A stretch of 64,000 nucleotides of DNA from Siphonodentalium dalli (GCA_032622095.1 CP136067.1:79198705-79262704); one strand, 5' to 3'. Numbered from the stretch's first letter, positions 22,543 through 35,475 are shown. Notes: generated from the letters alone by a model not told the origin. Numbers and translations: made by a program.

Positions 22543-23040
22543 GTTCTCTGAGGGGCTATATATATATCTTTAATGATACATTGGATTGTGCCAGGGATCT
22601 CTGCTCTGGCTCCGACCATTGGATTGTTGGGCGCAGCTTTAGTAGGGTCTTCTGACATGATCTCATGATGACTTATATATCACCATGATATATCTATTAT
22701 ATCATTTTATATATCTATATATGCGAAAGATTTGTGTCACCGGGTTTCTGCAATGATATCTTGTGAAACGGTGATACATAGGTACCTCAGAGACATGAGA
22801 CATGTTCTCTGTGGGGTTGTATATCTATATTTAGTGATACGTTGGATCATGACAGGGAGCTGTGATCTGGCTCCGCCCATTAGATTGATGGGCGCAGCTT
22901 TGGAAGGGCCTTCTGACATGATCCCATGAGGAAAACTTAATATGTATATCCCCCGGATATATATATTATATCATTTTATATATATATATACGCAATGTGT
23001 ATATTGTGATACATAGGTACCTCAGGGACATGTGAATGTG
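22543..23040 (+). repeat. Two-unit direct repeat, period about 262 bp
   Basis: Units begin at 22543 (GTTCTCTGAGGGGCTATATA) and about 22805 (GTTCTCTGTGGGGTTGTATA). Both contain TTCTGACATGAT, a palindromic TATATAT block and GTGATACATAGGTACCTCAG. They differ at scattered positions, so this is an older duplication within the 4.67-kb element. Confidence 0.8.
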
Positions 23041-24016
23041 TGATAACTGTTCTAAGGGCAGGACCAGTTCACGCTCCTCCGGTGACGTATCAATTCGTTG
23101 GTTCAACCAATTCGTGGGGATACGTCTGGTGGAGCTGCAGGGGTACTTGGGACCTCCAGGCCATTTGGCCCCCACCAGACGCTAGTGGTTCTGGGCGCTA
23201 AAGCTGCCAAATAATCGAGTGCGTACGTATCGACACCGGCTGGATGGCCTTAGGCAGCTTAAGCGTAGGGCAGGGGCCGTACCCATGAGGTAAAGCGCCG
23301 AGTCCCCCTGGTCATGATCGAATTAACGACACGGCCTTGCCTGCCACTCCTCCGTGAAGGGATCGGAGAAAAATGACCTCTCCCCACCCTCCAGCTTGGC
23401 CAGGATATTAGCTTGGGCATGACCACCTGCAGCATGCGATGGTGGGGGCTCCCTCTGATCCGATGGCTTGACTCGCTTATAGTTGTATAACCCATTGGGG
23501 CTGGTGGGCTCTCCATTTGATACCTGTACCATAGATTGGGCATCAGGTTATCTGCCATTTGCATTGGTGAACAGCAGTTAGTTAAACTCTTAATGTTGGT
23601 TGTCTTGCCATCTTTGGAGTGGGCCTCCTCCAGTGCAGGTCGTTATGTCGCTAAGGCGGAGAGGGAGTTAGTCTCCTCGAATCTCAAAATCGGCTGGATT
23701 CTTAGAACTGACGGATGAAGAACAGAGAATTGCTCGGTTCGCTCGCAATTCTGAATTGAATGGCACCACCTGGGATGTTGCTTCCAAAAACAAGGGGGGG
23801 AGGTACATGTTTGGGCAATATAGCACTCTAATTATATGAGTTATTTCACGTACCTAATCATAACAGATTCATTAAAGAGTTCATATTTAGGTACAATCTG
23901 TTTTAGAAGAGTGCATTCCCTCCAAAATTTGGCTATTAACTTTATTGCTCGTGCCTCCTCCTGGGCTTGCATTCTAATCCATATAGTTCAGTGTGAACGG
24001 CTTCCTTTAGCGGAAA

Positions 24017-24885
24017 TATGATATTTTTAAAAATATAATATATATTTCCTTAAAGGTGGATTATCTCTTTGTAAAAATGTATTATATAGTTACCGGGGTA
24101 TAAAATATTAGATCTGAATCGAAGACTCCTGTCCGGAAATGCTTCTATCGATTAATATTAATTTTATTTCGAATATTTTCTGGTCTAAAAAGGTGTGTTT
24201 GTTCAGCTAACGAACAATATTGGTTACTGTTAACAGAGACCAGAAATTATATTGTGCAATTTTTGTCACAAATAAACGTTAATTATACTCATTATCGCTT
24301 ATATCTGTGGAACAAAACAGTACAAACAACCAATCTGTGACATTTGACATTCGTTGCGTAGCCGTAGGAACAGCACAGTGCTCTATATCGCAATCCGGTC
24401 TCATCCGAATGGTCGGTTCTAAAAATAGTAACATAAATGGGCCCGATTTAATATTCGAAATAAAATCAATATTAATTGATAGAAGCTTTTCCGGACATAG
24501 GAATTCAGTTCATATTTATTATTTTCTACCCACGCAACTATTGAAAAAAAATTATTTAAAGAGATAATCCATCTTTAAAGAAAGCCTGAACACTGAACTA
24601 TCATAGGGCCCTCCCATGGCGGTGCCATTCCCAACCCCGCAACTCGCCAATCTCCTGATTGAGTTGAAAATAAACTGGCGGATTCAGTCGGTTATATTGG
24701 GACTGCGCATGCGTGACTAATCTGAGCAAGACCGCGAGGTACCATAGGCGACCACACACAAAAAGTTAACCCCTTTTCTACTATGGTTTTACAAACGCAG
24801 GACATCTATCCATATAGTTCAGTGTTCAGGCTTTCTTTAAGGAAATATATATTATATTTTTTTAAATATCATATTATTAATAATA
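24017..24885. mobile_element. Nested fold-back MITE complex
   Basis: Three palindromic layers. Outer arms are GATATTTTTAAAAATATAAT (24020-24045) with complement near 24845-24885. A middle element at 24050-24582 has about 130-bp arms (AAAGGTGGATTATCTCTTTG, ATCGATTAATATTAATTTTA). A third, 24575-24842, has TIRs AAAGAAAGCCTGAACACTGA, and its interior (24667-24755) is an inverted copy of the 19445-19535 subterminal region of the 4.67-kb element. The third is therefore a deletion derivative of that family. Confidence 0.65.
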
Positions 24886-27800
24886 TTAATATATTTAATT
24901 TATTTAGTTTATTATTAATAAATATTAGTCTTTAGAAATACCTATTTATATAAACCACCATGACTAGCTAATATATATATATTGTAACACACAAGTGGTA
25001 TACACAAATACATATAGTTCTCACCTCTCAGAGAAAACTATATGCAATCCCATATATCACCAGATACAGTTACAGTCCGAAATAACCGAGTGGATAAACT
25101 TTTTATATATAACAATAAAATATCTGACACCAGTAGGTATTTGGTTAGCTGGACCTACAACAGCTGATAAGTGAGTAACAGGATACGTGATCCTAATAAA
25201 TGAGATTAAATTAAATTAATTATTTATTTAGCACATAACTATTGATAATATTTTAACAGATGTATAATTGTATGGACGGAATGTTGAATAATTATATATG
25301 AAAAATGAAAATAGGATGGAAAATTTTGCAAGTTGAATGATCAGAATGGAATGACTAGTTAGTAGTTATCACATTTTTATGAAGTGATAGATGAAAAATG
25401 AAACTTTCTTATAAATAATTTAAATGAAGTCAAATAGGATTTTAAAGTGACTTGAAACATTTATTTTTATTTGACCAAGTTTTAAAAAAACAACATAAAA
25501 TTAGTTGACTTATTTAATTTTTAAATGCATTGCACAAATTTTAGACTAATATGCAGAAATGCATAAAAAATAGAATTTAACTATTTTTACCAAAACAATT
25601 TAGACTGGAAAAATTAGTGATTTTTACAACCATTTATGATTTGAAACATGAAAAATTACGAATCATATGCACGATACACAAAACACATTGAGACACAATT
25701 TTGGCCACATAAAACATATACTTCAATAATTTCCAAGTGGTATGATAACTTTAATAAAAGTCTGACATGAAATGCTGATAGAATCTGAGACCATATTTGT
25801 GATATGTCTAATAAAACCTATTCTGCTCTTGTGCAGGTCGCTTTTTTATAGCGTAATTTCCTCGAACACAAATGTGAGACTTACGAATGCTGACACTAAG
25901 GGTCCCTCATGACTGAGACACTTATTAATTAAGACTGAGGTCCATAAATTGCAGTCGAAACGTGAACGAACACTGGTGCTTTGTGGATTATATACACTTG
26001 TATTAAAATACCATCAGAAAGAATGTACTAATAAAACACAAATTCACTTTGAATAGTAGTTTATATAAACTACCAAAAATTATACTAAGTAGTATAATTA
26101 TTTGGTACTTTAAAAGTGGACTAATAATAATAAGACCTGACTTGTTCTTATTACTGAACAAAGTCCCCGTGTGAGTATAAATGTGAAATGAAACTTTGTG
26201 TGATTTAAAAGAGTTGCATTTGAAATGCAAAAACTATAAAATGTAATTACCATGAACTTATGAGCACATAGCCCACCAAACACCAAGGTAATCTCACGTC
26301 ATAATATATGTGAAATAATTTTGTATTGAACATGAACTTTCAATGTAATGTCTAACTGGCCTGCAACTACTTTTGTGTAATACACAAGAAAAGTATGCAA
26401 TAAACTTGCAGATATTAATTAGCTGCATATAGAACTATTTAAAGTGAAATAGAAATAATCTGCACTATAATTGCAGATATAACTGACTTAGACACTTTAG
26501 GAATGTCTGCGATAAACTTGCAGATATTATGTTAAACTGCAAATAAAACTATTTAAGTAAAATAGAAATAATCTGCACTATAATTGCAGATATAATTGAC
26601 TTAGACACTTTGTAAATCCAATAAAATGGTTCTTTGGTACTGTGAAGTTTCAACGGTCTACGCTCGCCTACTCCATCACAGAATCAAAGAAACACTTGCT
26701 TGGAAACTGTAACTTAATTTTTAGCTGCTAAATAATGTAATTTTTATTCTGCACAACTGAATTTAAATAAATGTTAATACTGGAATAAGATATACTTGCT
26801 TGCAGGAGACTATGTCATTCCAGGGTTCTGCATCAGGTATTATATTACCGTACCAAATAAATTACTTTATAAAATTTTAAATAGAGAAAATAATTGCAAG
26901 TCCTTCAGTATACTGGCTTCTACAAGCACTCATCCTGAAGGTGTAAGTCTTGTCACTTGTACTAAATTACCTTCAGTAATGGGAAACAGTTTATTTTACC
27001 TCTTATATACCGGGTATGCTCTCTTCCTGGCCCGGACTTCTCCGACTTAGTCACTTCTGACATTCTGCCGGGAATAGAGCTACCATGTGGATACTTGTGG
27101 ATTTTACATGTCCAAGCCCTTCTGGCATAATGAACATATAAAATGTTCAACCTCCAGCCCTCCAATCGTAGTGCTTGCATGGTCACTTCTGACACTCCAG
27201 CACACATTCTGTCTCTACAGACTTAGCATTTTGGGCATAAACCTGGTACTAATGAGTGATCCATTTTTGGATATAGCCTATAAATCTCCTATGCGTGGAT
27301 GAGAACTAGCCACTTCTGGCATTATCACATCCAGATAAATAATTTATGTGACAAGATTTACATTGTTCTGCATGTTGTGTCCTAGCTACTTCTAGCATTC
27401 ACACAACTAAGTACCATTTAAAATATAACTTAGTAAAATACCACTGTAAATAAAAGTATAACTTATAAGTTCAAATAATTATTTAGGATAATTATAAATA
27501 TTCATTTAAACCATAGCATTTATTCACTACTAATTATTAATTAGTAAATACAATACACTACAAATGTTTGATACCTTTATACCTAGCACAGAAGGATGAT
27601 CCTAGAATTCCAAAACAATTTAGTTAAAATGATGCAGAACAGTAATTTAACATTTTAGTGAAGATTATATACTATAAAACTCTGCAACAAGTCTGCAAAC
27701 CAATGAAATAGCTTGAAAACAATAGAGAAATCTGCAGACCAATGAGAATGCTTCTGCAGACGACGTCTCGCAGAGAAATATAAATATGAACCAATCAATC

Positions 27801-28399
27801 CGTTTCTGCAGCTTATTTCTTGCAGAGCAAAATAGTTCCACACTTTGAACAAGTAAAAACACATTAGATATATTTCTCCAATGTTTATATTTCACATAGC
27901 CTGACACCTTTTGCATGCAAAATAAAGCTGTTTATGTTTGTGAAGGCACAAATTATTTAAGCAGACTACGGAAAGCCAGAAACTTTTATGACAAGAGTTA
28001 TCCCTCATGACGTCACCAATATGGCGTCGCCCATGAAGGAACAAAAATACGCAAATTTACGGATTAAATTAAAAGATTAACTACGTAATACTAGAAGTTG
28101 ATACTTAGCTATAAGTAAGTTACTATAATAATGAATAGAAGTACGGTACCAAGTAATAGCAGATTGCTATTTGAAATATAAAAGTTATGATGCAAGATAG
28201 CACCCGAAATTTACCAGTAAAGGCCGGACCTTTACAATAATATAGACTAATTATAGTAACTGGCTTATATAGATAGGCTGACCACACCAGTTGGCTATAG
28301 GCCTATACTTCAGTGACTATAGCATGCATATGACCGGAGTGAAAATCCGATTCGTGTGCGCTGACATACCATTTAAAATTAATTCAGGGGGGATCAATG
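24886..28399. other. AT-rich intergenic or intronic stretch
   Basis: No gene recognised. It contains a two-unit direct repeat (26397-26612) and two CCAAT-type motifs at 27700-27745. TGACGTCACCAATATGGCGTC at 28010-28030 is a CRE palindrome next to an ATGGCG, followed by a 19-codon frame without a clear donor. Weak evidence for a promoter only. Confidence 0.45.
26397..26612 (+). repeat. Two tandem ~117-bp units
   Basis: Both units contain AATAAACTTGCAGATATTA or ATAAACTTGCAGATATTA, then AATCTGCACTATAATTGCAG and GACTTAGACACTTT. Identity is about 90 percent. Confidence 0.85.
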
Positions 28400-28760
28400 C
28401 ATATTAATTTTTATTTGCGCTTAAGACAGTTAAGTTAAGGCTTAACTTAAGGTTAAGCGCAAATGATTTGCACTTAACTTGTCTTGACTTAAGCCAAAAT
28501 ATGATCTATTTGCGCTTGAGCGCAAATGATTTGCGCTTAAGCCCAAATGATTTACGCTGAAGCATAAATATTTGCGCTTAAGCGCAAATGATAGAGGTTA
28601 TTTGTGCTTGAGCGCAAATGATTTGCGCTTAAGCCCAAACGATTTACGCTGAAGCATAAATATTTGCGCTTAAGTGCAAATGATAGAGGTTATTTGCGCT
28701 TAAGCGCAAATATTTGCGCTTAAGCCTAAATAAATAATAAATGTGAAAAGGGCCTCCCAT
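28400..28760. repeat. GCGCTTAAGCGC palindrome array
   Basis: About a dozen copies of the palindrome GCGCTTAAGCGC or one-base variants, spaced 20-25 bp apart, within a higher-order unit of about 105 bp (TTTGCGCTTAAGCCCAAATG ... GATAGAGGTTATTTG). It ends at GGCCTCCCATA (28753-28763), the terminus of the TATGGGAGGC family, so it is an expanded subterminal array of a truncated copy. Confidence 0.85.
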
Positions 28761-28944
28761 AGTTGTGAAATAAAACATGTGATCGCCGCAATGATCATAT
28801 TAATAGTTGAATCTGATTGGCTACTTCGAATAAATCGGATGACTCAATCGTAGAAAATAAAAATTATTTGATTCCTTGCGGGGCCGATCGTGCGACAAAA
28901 TGTTGTCGGATTTTCCACCATATCCGGTGCTGATATTGAGGCTG

Positions 28945-29735
28945 AAGCCTGAAGGGGTCATTCTCACCAAAAAAAAGTGCTGAAGGGAGGGTTTATGATC
29001 GGCACCAACACTGTTAGTGTCGGCACACACGATCCCGATTGTCCCCGATTAAACCGGATGAAGGATAAATCGGGGACAATTGGGACTGTGTGCACCTAAC
29101 AATAGCAATAGTTGTAAATTGTCGTAATAGACCTTTCCACAGCTGCCGCCCTCTTGTTGTGATTATTATACAGGCACTCATTTTCTGCCCACAGGTCTAC
29201 CAGCCATTGTTACTTGTCGATCGATCAGAATTCTTGATTTAATTTCGAATAGCGGTCGCCGCTAACTATTCCGACATTTTGAATGAGGTTTCGTTCATGT
29301 GACGATCGGTCATGTGACAAGCAAAACACGTGCATTGCCATTGTCGTGAGCCGGATTCTCCTGATGAAATCAAACTCAGTTTGATCAGTTCGATTAACTC
29401 GGATCCGCCAAAATCCGCTCCATTGTTAGGTGCTCACGGTCCCGATTGTCCCCGATTTATCCTGCAGCCAGATTAATCGGGGACAATCAGGATCATGTGC
29501 GCCGACAATTAAACTGTGTTTCTGAAAGTCTAGCGCCCATTAGCAGTTTATTTTCAGTTAATTTTAATGTTCATTGGAACGTAAACAATTATTCTCTAAC
29601 TGAAATCATGGCAGATACGAAAACAAAAAGTCATTTAGAACAACATTTCAAAACCTGTGTACCAAATTTCAGCACATTTTCAAAACCTGTGTACTCTTCA
29701 GCACTTTTTTTGGTGAGAGTGACCCCTTCAGACGC
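28945..29735. mobile_element. Nested inverted repeat with GTTGTCCCCGATTTATCC element
   Basis: Outer arms CTGAAGGGGTCATTCTCACC (28948) and its near-complement at 29700-29735. The inner element 29030-29515 has a hairpin at each end (GATTGTCCCCGATTAAACC..., TGTCCCCGATTTATCC...) and a body that is the inverse of 18541-18895 plus 19277-19350. Confidence 0.7.
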
Positions 29736-30055
29736 TGCGATTAAAATCGTAAGTGGGGAAAATCGCAGGTGGAGAAAAGTGGCTTGCCAGCAGTCGTTAT
29801 ATATATACGGTATTGGGATGTCTGCAGCTGCGATTTTATCCACGTGGTCAATCACATGATAGCATATAAATTGTGAGACCAGTGTGACCATGGTCATGTG
29901 ACAGCTACGATCGAGTGCATTGCGAAGGTCATGCCACGATTTTCCTTGCCACGATTGCTTGATCACTACGATATGGCTGCGATATTGTCGTGAGCATGCG
30001 CAGTGGATGCTCCATCTGCTATTTTTCCCACTTACGATTTTAATCGCAGCATCTG
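29729..30055. mobile_element. CAGAYGCTGCGATTAAAATCG fold-back MITE
   Basis: TIRs CAGACGCTGCGATTAAAATC and complement of CAGATGCTGCGATTAAAATC, continuing GTAAGTGGG. Further inner complementarity around CGCAGTGGATGC / GCAGCTGCGATT. No coding region. Confidence 0.78.
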
Positions 30056-30257
30056 CGGTCGCTCTTAATGAGTGTTAGTGGATGCTGGCTTGTGCAACTA
30101 TGTCCACGTCTTCTGCGTCTGGTTCCGCGAATTCACCAAATTCAGGCCCTATATGTTTGAGTCTAACCAATGCCCAACTCATCTGAGAACTTGTCATCCC
30201 CAGTTTAGCTTTGTAAATTGTAATCAAGTCTCACCTCCTGTTCTTTCCAATATTAAT

Positions 30258-33200
30258 CAGGTCTGGCAAATGTGAGAATAAAACTACAATAGCTGTATTC
30301 AGCTAGGTAATTATGGGAGGCCAAATTCACATTTAATAATGAATTGCGCATAAGCGTAAATACCACATATTGTGCTTAAGCACAAATAGGGCATTTACGC
30401 TTAATTGCGCTTAAGCGTAATTGTGACTTACTATCTAACATACCCATAAACTATTGGCATGACCTGGTGTATCACCTAGCAACACAAGAGGAGCATATTG
30501 GGCTAATTTTAACCTGTTTTAATTAGCCTGAGTACTCAACAGTCAACTGAGAGTATGTGTTCAACAATGATAATCCCTAATTACATATTATCAGCATCCC
30601 TATATCCAAAGAATTGATGTCTCCTTCCCGGAACTCTAGTAATTTTTTATATGACGTATTTTAATATATTTTTGCACAGATTTGGGCCATTACTATGGTC
30701 ATATACTATAGCATACATGTGATGTCACTGTATGAGGGCTTGCTTACCTCATATATATGGTTTACTTATTGACTTAAATCAGGGAAAAAAACATTTTCAT
30801 ATTACATGTATCAGCATCCCTGTCCCAAAAAATTGGTGTCTCATTCCTGGAGCTTTGGTGTCTCAGTCCTCGAGCTCTAGTTTTTTTTATTAAATCAGCA
30901 TCTCTTGCACAAATCTATAATATTTCCATGGTCATATAGTGTGAATGTGCTGTCACTGAGGGCTTGCTTCCCTCATATGGTGTGCCTGTATACTCAAAAA
31001 TTGAAGAAAATCAAAGTCGCCTCGACTAATACAGAAAGTAATGCTATTGCGAGTAGCCCCAACTAATATATACCGAAGATAATATAATGCTATCACGAGT
31101 CGCTCCAACTAAAACAGAAGGTGATACTATTGCGAGTCAGCCATTTTGATAAAGAAGTTGGGCTAGCTCCCTACCCATCAAAATCAATGAAAACAAGAGG
31201 TGATATGTCAATAGGAGTTAAGGTTAAGTTATGGATAAACCTATTTACTCACCAGAGGTGTTTAGTTACATATAACCATGAATTGCGCTTAAGCGCAAAT
31301 AATTACGCTTAAGCGCAATTAATTACGCTTAAGCACAATGATTGTGCTTAAGCGCAATTGATTGCGCTTAAGTGTAATTATTTGCGCTTAAGTGCAATTA
31401 ATTATTATATGTGAATTTGGCCTCCCATAGGTAATGTATTCAGCTAACCTAGCTGAATTCAGCTATATATTCTGCTCTCGAACCGGATGTTTTTCAATAA
31501 TAAACTAGAAGTGCTAATTTGCGCCTCAAATTTAGGTCACTCTGTTATCCGGTTACGTTCAAATAAATAAAAAACGTCACTTGTTTTGTGACAAAGTGTT
31601 GCAATTTTTTTATTCTGTGTGAAAACTTGTTACGATGGGAGGTGAACGTAAATATCCTGGGGACTATTTTCTGTGAAAACGTGAACTAAATCACTTGCAA
31701 AACAAACTGTACCCCCACTGCTAAAACAGAAAGGAGCATTAGAATAGTGTACATAACCTAAGCAGTTGAATTCGCACACCACTAATGGGTTGTGGTCAAT
31801 TCTGATAACTACATGTTTTTGTTTACAATGTTATTTAATACAGATAGTGCACATGCTTAAGCTAAAGTGGTGAGCTGTGATCTCTTGGTTAATCTCAGGC
31901 TAGAGATGTCTCCCTTTTCAACTATTTAATAATTTTAGAGCACTATCAAATTGCCATGGAGCAGCACCGGATACTATTTCAGGAACTGATAAAGACATTG
32001 CATATACCGTGTTGACTATTGTATTAACTATAGTTTTCAAGGTATTCCACTATGCGTAAGAGAGTTATTAAACTGTTGTGACCGACACCGATTGCCGTAG
32101 TGAGTTTTCACACATAATCAATCACCATGTCGACAAAACGCAACACTTTGTAAAAAAACGAATGACAGTTTTGATTTGTTTGAAAGGGATTGGAGAATGT
32201 CGTAACATGGTTTTTATGTGCAAATTAGCGTTTCTAGTTAAAGTGATGCGAAACACTCTGGTAGGTGATCAAATATATATGGAGAATAATCTTGCTCAAA
32301 GTAGTTATTTATTACGAATATTATTCCAAATTGACAACACACACCGTCATTCTTATATATTAATTAAATGCAATGACTCTAGATGGCGAAATCGTTTGCG
32401 TTAGTTTATCACCGATTGTTGCATCCCGAATTGAGGTGTAAATATATACAATTGAGCGTAGTTCAGACGATGTTTTCTATGGAGTGGTATGGTCGATTCA
32501 TTTGAAATTTTCGGTGATTTTAGTAGAATTATATATTCCCCAGGTTGGCATAGCGCCTGAGTACTAATTTATAGTGCCTGCTCTCCCGCGGCAAAGCCGC
32601 GGAAGCGAAGCGACCTAGGGTATATACGTATGCGAATATGAGATATACTAATCAACTTTTCAGCCCACTCTAAAAATAGATTGAACTTACCTAAAATAGA
32701 ATAATTTATTCATAACTCAAGGGTCAGCAGAGTCCTAAAAATTATTGTTGGCGACGGCCGCCATTTTGTATTGATTAATACCACCTCGAAATGTGCAATT
32801 GGGAAATATGCTCCAGGGCTAAATTAAAAAACTTTGTTCCGGCAAATGTTAGCTATACTTCATCATATGTAGAAACATCATGCTTCTAAAGCCAAAGATA
32901 TTAAAAATTGAATGTAAATTAAACCAAAGCTCTGGTTAACAAAAAGTGAAATTGTATGAACAGTTTTGTTTACATATTTTATAAAATTATTAAAAATATA
33001 TGCCCCGAAAGAGGAATCTAGGGGCCTTACTGGCCGTTTAGATATTATCTTCCATTATTTTCTAACGCTATTTCCACCTAAAAGATTGAATTATTCTCAA
33101 AGTTCAAGGCCGACAAACGGAAACTATAAGTTCCGATTGAAAGATCGCAGAGTCCTTTTAAGATAACTTCTTGGAAAACCAGTAAAGGCATCATGACATC

Positions 33201-33539
33201 AAGACGTACATCATGACGTCACAACCTACATTGGGGAGCAAAACTCCAGACAGGACTGCGTCGATGGCCATGAGACAGCTGAGACTTGTATTACACGGGC
33301 TATATATGATTTTCTTGTGTCCCGTTATGGTTTATCATCAAATCCTTCTAAAGATAAAAATTCATCCGATAATCCCATGAACAGTAACAAACGGGCGCAA
33401 ATTACGTTTACGTATGATCATATTAAGTTTATCTCACTTGAACAAGTCCAGCCGGTTTGAGAGTAGAATATATAGCTGAATTCAGCAAGGTTAGCTGAAT
33501 ACAGCTATTGTAGCTGTATTCTCACATTTGCCAGACCTG
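30258..33539. mobile_element. 3.3-kb TIR element (CAGGTCTGGCAAATG), hosts a nested element
   Basis: Ends CAGGTCTGGCAAATGTGAGA and its exact complement at 33520-33539. Complementarity continues inward across CAATAGCTGTATTCAGCTA and, after the nested element, through AATTTGCGCC (31514) and its complement near 33394. The nested TATGGGAGGC element interrupts the left arm (30312-31429). 32580-32620 has a CCGCGGCAAAGCCGCGG hairpin. Part of the interior (32100-32560) is a divergent relative of 41200-41600. No transposase recognised. Confidence 0.7.
30312..31429. mobile_element. TATGGGAGGC element copy 2, GCTTAAGC arrays, 6-bp TSD
   Basis: TIRs TATGGGAGGCCAAATTCACA and its complement. The 6-mer GGTAAT flanks both ends exactly (30306-30311 and 31430-31435). 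Palindrome clusters lie at 30345-30425 and 31275-31400. Inverted homologue of 14621-16014; this copy retains the state without the template-switch palindrome. Confidence 0.88.
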
Positions 33540-33632
33540 TTTATAAATCGGTATCATAAATAGAGATCTCAATATTAGGATACCGATTTATAAATTTGAT
33601 TAAAACCTTATTTTTGGGACTTTATGTCCAAT
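33540..33632. repeat. MITE arm left of LINE fragment
   Basis: TTTATAAATCGGTATC with its own complement 40 bp on, then AAAACCTTATTTTTGGGACT and ATGTCCAATAACTGTGAG. The inverse of this arm lies at 35391-35475, on the other side of the LINE fragment, and a third copy is at 18425-18480. Confidence 0.75.
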
Positions 33633-35300
33633 AACTGTGAGTGTTCTGTATATTTATAAATGACCTCCCATCTATATTAGAATCAAGTAACTCTGACATT
33701 GAACTGGATACAATCAAACTGAACTGCTTGCTCTATGCCGATGACTTAGTAATATACTCAAGAACTATAGAGGGTTTACAAAACTCACTTGATAAAATAG
33801 CTGAATATTGCGGGGCTTGGGGACTGAACATCAACAGAAGTAAGACGAAATGCATTATTTTCAACAAAATAGGCAGACTGGATAAAACAAAATATTATTA
33901 TAAGGGCGAGACTGTTGAAAATTCTCAGACATATATACATACCTGGGAACAACATTTAATTGTAATTGGGGCTTTGCAAGGGCAAAGCAGGATGTGTATG
34001 CCAAGGGTCTTAGAGCTTATTTCAAATTTAGTAAATCATTCAATGATAGCAAGCCAAAATTCAAAACTTTGTCATGTCTTTGATCATACATTTAATCCAG
34101 TCATTATCTACGGATCTGAGATTTGGGGTTACTCGGAAAATTATCTACTCCTGAAAAAATCATGTAATTATTACGGACAATATGTGATATTTACTCCGAC
34201 TTTGTGATACATTCACGCCAGAACGAATACAAGTGAAGATGTGGATCGACATTATACCTGGCAGCTATGGGAGATACCGGCAAATATCCACTTATGCTGA
34301 CCATACTCCACAATATGATTAAATACTACCAGACTATTAAGAAGACTGACAATCTTCTTCTTAAATGTATTTACAATGAATCATCAGAACTAGCAAAAAA
34401 TGGTAAAAAATCGTGGGTAGGATTTGTAACCACATTGCTGGAATTTCTGGAGATGAACAAGGACAATTCTGTAGTAAAGCACAAGGAGAGTTCAAAATCT
34501 CGGATCAAACTAATATATATATACAATATTATATGGAATCAGGAGGTGTTCAATGACAATAGAAGTGAAAAAAGGTCAGAAAAACAAATTAGGAACTTAC
34601 AGGATGTTTAAGCCACAATTTTGCACAGAGCCCTACATAACCTGGGGCAATGAAATGGAGAGGCAGCTAGGTGCTAGCTCGTTTTAGGGCTAGTTCACAC
34701 AGCTTGGAAATCGAGAAGGGTATATATTTAGGCATTGATGCAGATAAAAGATTGTGCGAATTATGTTAACTAGAAGTTGGAGACGAGCAACACTTCATGA
34801 TGAAATGTCCAATGCTGGAGAATGTGCGCAAGCCTCTTTTGAATCAAATAATAAATAAATATCCCAATATCAAGGTATTAGATGATAGCAATAAGTTCAT
34901 ATGGTTCATGAGCTCCGAGGACACCTCCGTAATGAAATGGCTAGTTCATTTACTGATATCGCTATTTTCTGCTAGGTCCCTAATTCTGACTGACACTCCA
35001 GCAAGCAAAGTTTGAGTAAAAACCATTACCTTGGCATACACATGCTGCAAACCTTCATTATTTTATAAATTGTTTCCTTATAAATATATATGTTACTATA
35101 CCATACATTGTTCCGTATTACACTGAAATTGTGATGTCTATGTCCCATTTTATTTTTGTTTCCAACTGTACAAGTAGTACTTAACTCTCAATCATCGAAA
35201 TCATAACTGTTTTATATGGTATACTGTGTATATCACCCTAATTCACTGCCTGTGAAGGTGCCTATGATTGGTAAATAAAGTTATTTTATTCTATTCTGTA
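33633..35300 (+). pseudogene. Decayed non-LTR retrotransposon (reverse transcriptase)
   Basis: A 5'-truncated LINE. The first frame (33641 on) encodes FINDLPSILE, LLYADDLVIYS (the catalytic ADD box), LNINRSKTKCIIFNK and, after two frame changes, NPVIIYGSEIWGY. Later frames at 34267-34611 and 34797-35015 carry the C-terminal part with CPMLENVRKPLL, typical of the cysteine-rich tail after the RT. At least three frames are needed, so it is dead. It ends in AATAAAGTTATTTTATTCTA, a microsatellite-like tail as in CR1/L2-type elements. The clade is uncertain. Confidence 0.82.
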
Positions 35301-35390
35301 TGCTATCACTATCACTATTCAGTGAGTGAGTGAGTTTATTCTGCCCAAGCCGTCCAATGCCCAACATAGCAGGTCAGGCACTAGTCCAAC

Positions 35391-35475
35391 AAATCACAGT
35401 TACTGGACATAATGTCCCAAAAATAAGCTTTTAATCGAATTTATAAATCGGTATCCTAATATAGAGATCTAAAGT
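35391..35475. repeat. MITE arm right of LINE fragment
   Basis: Contains CACAGTTACTGGACATAATG, CCCAAAAATAAGC and AATTTATAAATCGGTATCCT, the inverse complement of 33540-33632. The LINE apparently inserted into, or was captured by, a fold-back element. Confidence 0.75.

Larger units (their letters stand above)
19351..24016. mobile_element. 4.67-kb TIR element, copy 1, TA-flanked
   Basis: TIRs of about 40 bp: TTTCTGCTAAAGGAAGCCGT then TCACACTGAACTATATGG, with the complement ending at 24016. TA on both sides. The second copy starts at 60860 and is colinear for more than 3 kb at high identity. The subterminal region contains CGCATGCGCAG (NRF1-like). Inside are a SINE (20226-20494), a 22-base G run (20980-21001), a two-copy ~262-bp repeat (22543-23040) and a GC-richer block (23040-23760). 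Open frames of 60-115 codons on both strands are mostly broken between copies, and I recognise no transposase. It may be non-autonomous or an unfamiliar superfamily. Confidence 0.75.

Noticed and set aside
23259-23564. 101-codon minus-strand frame in a GC-richer block
   Set aside because: No recognisable domain, neighbouring frames are broken, and the second copy of the host element ends before this region, so conservation cannot be tested.
32078-32404. 108-codon plus-strand frame
   Set aside because: Homologous non-coding repeat sequence at 41200-41480 has stops in the matching frame.
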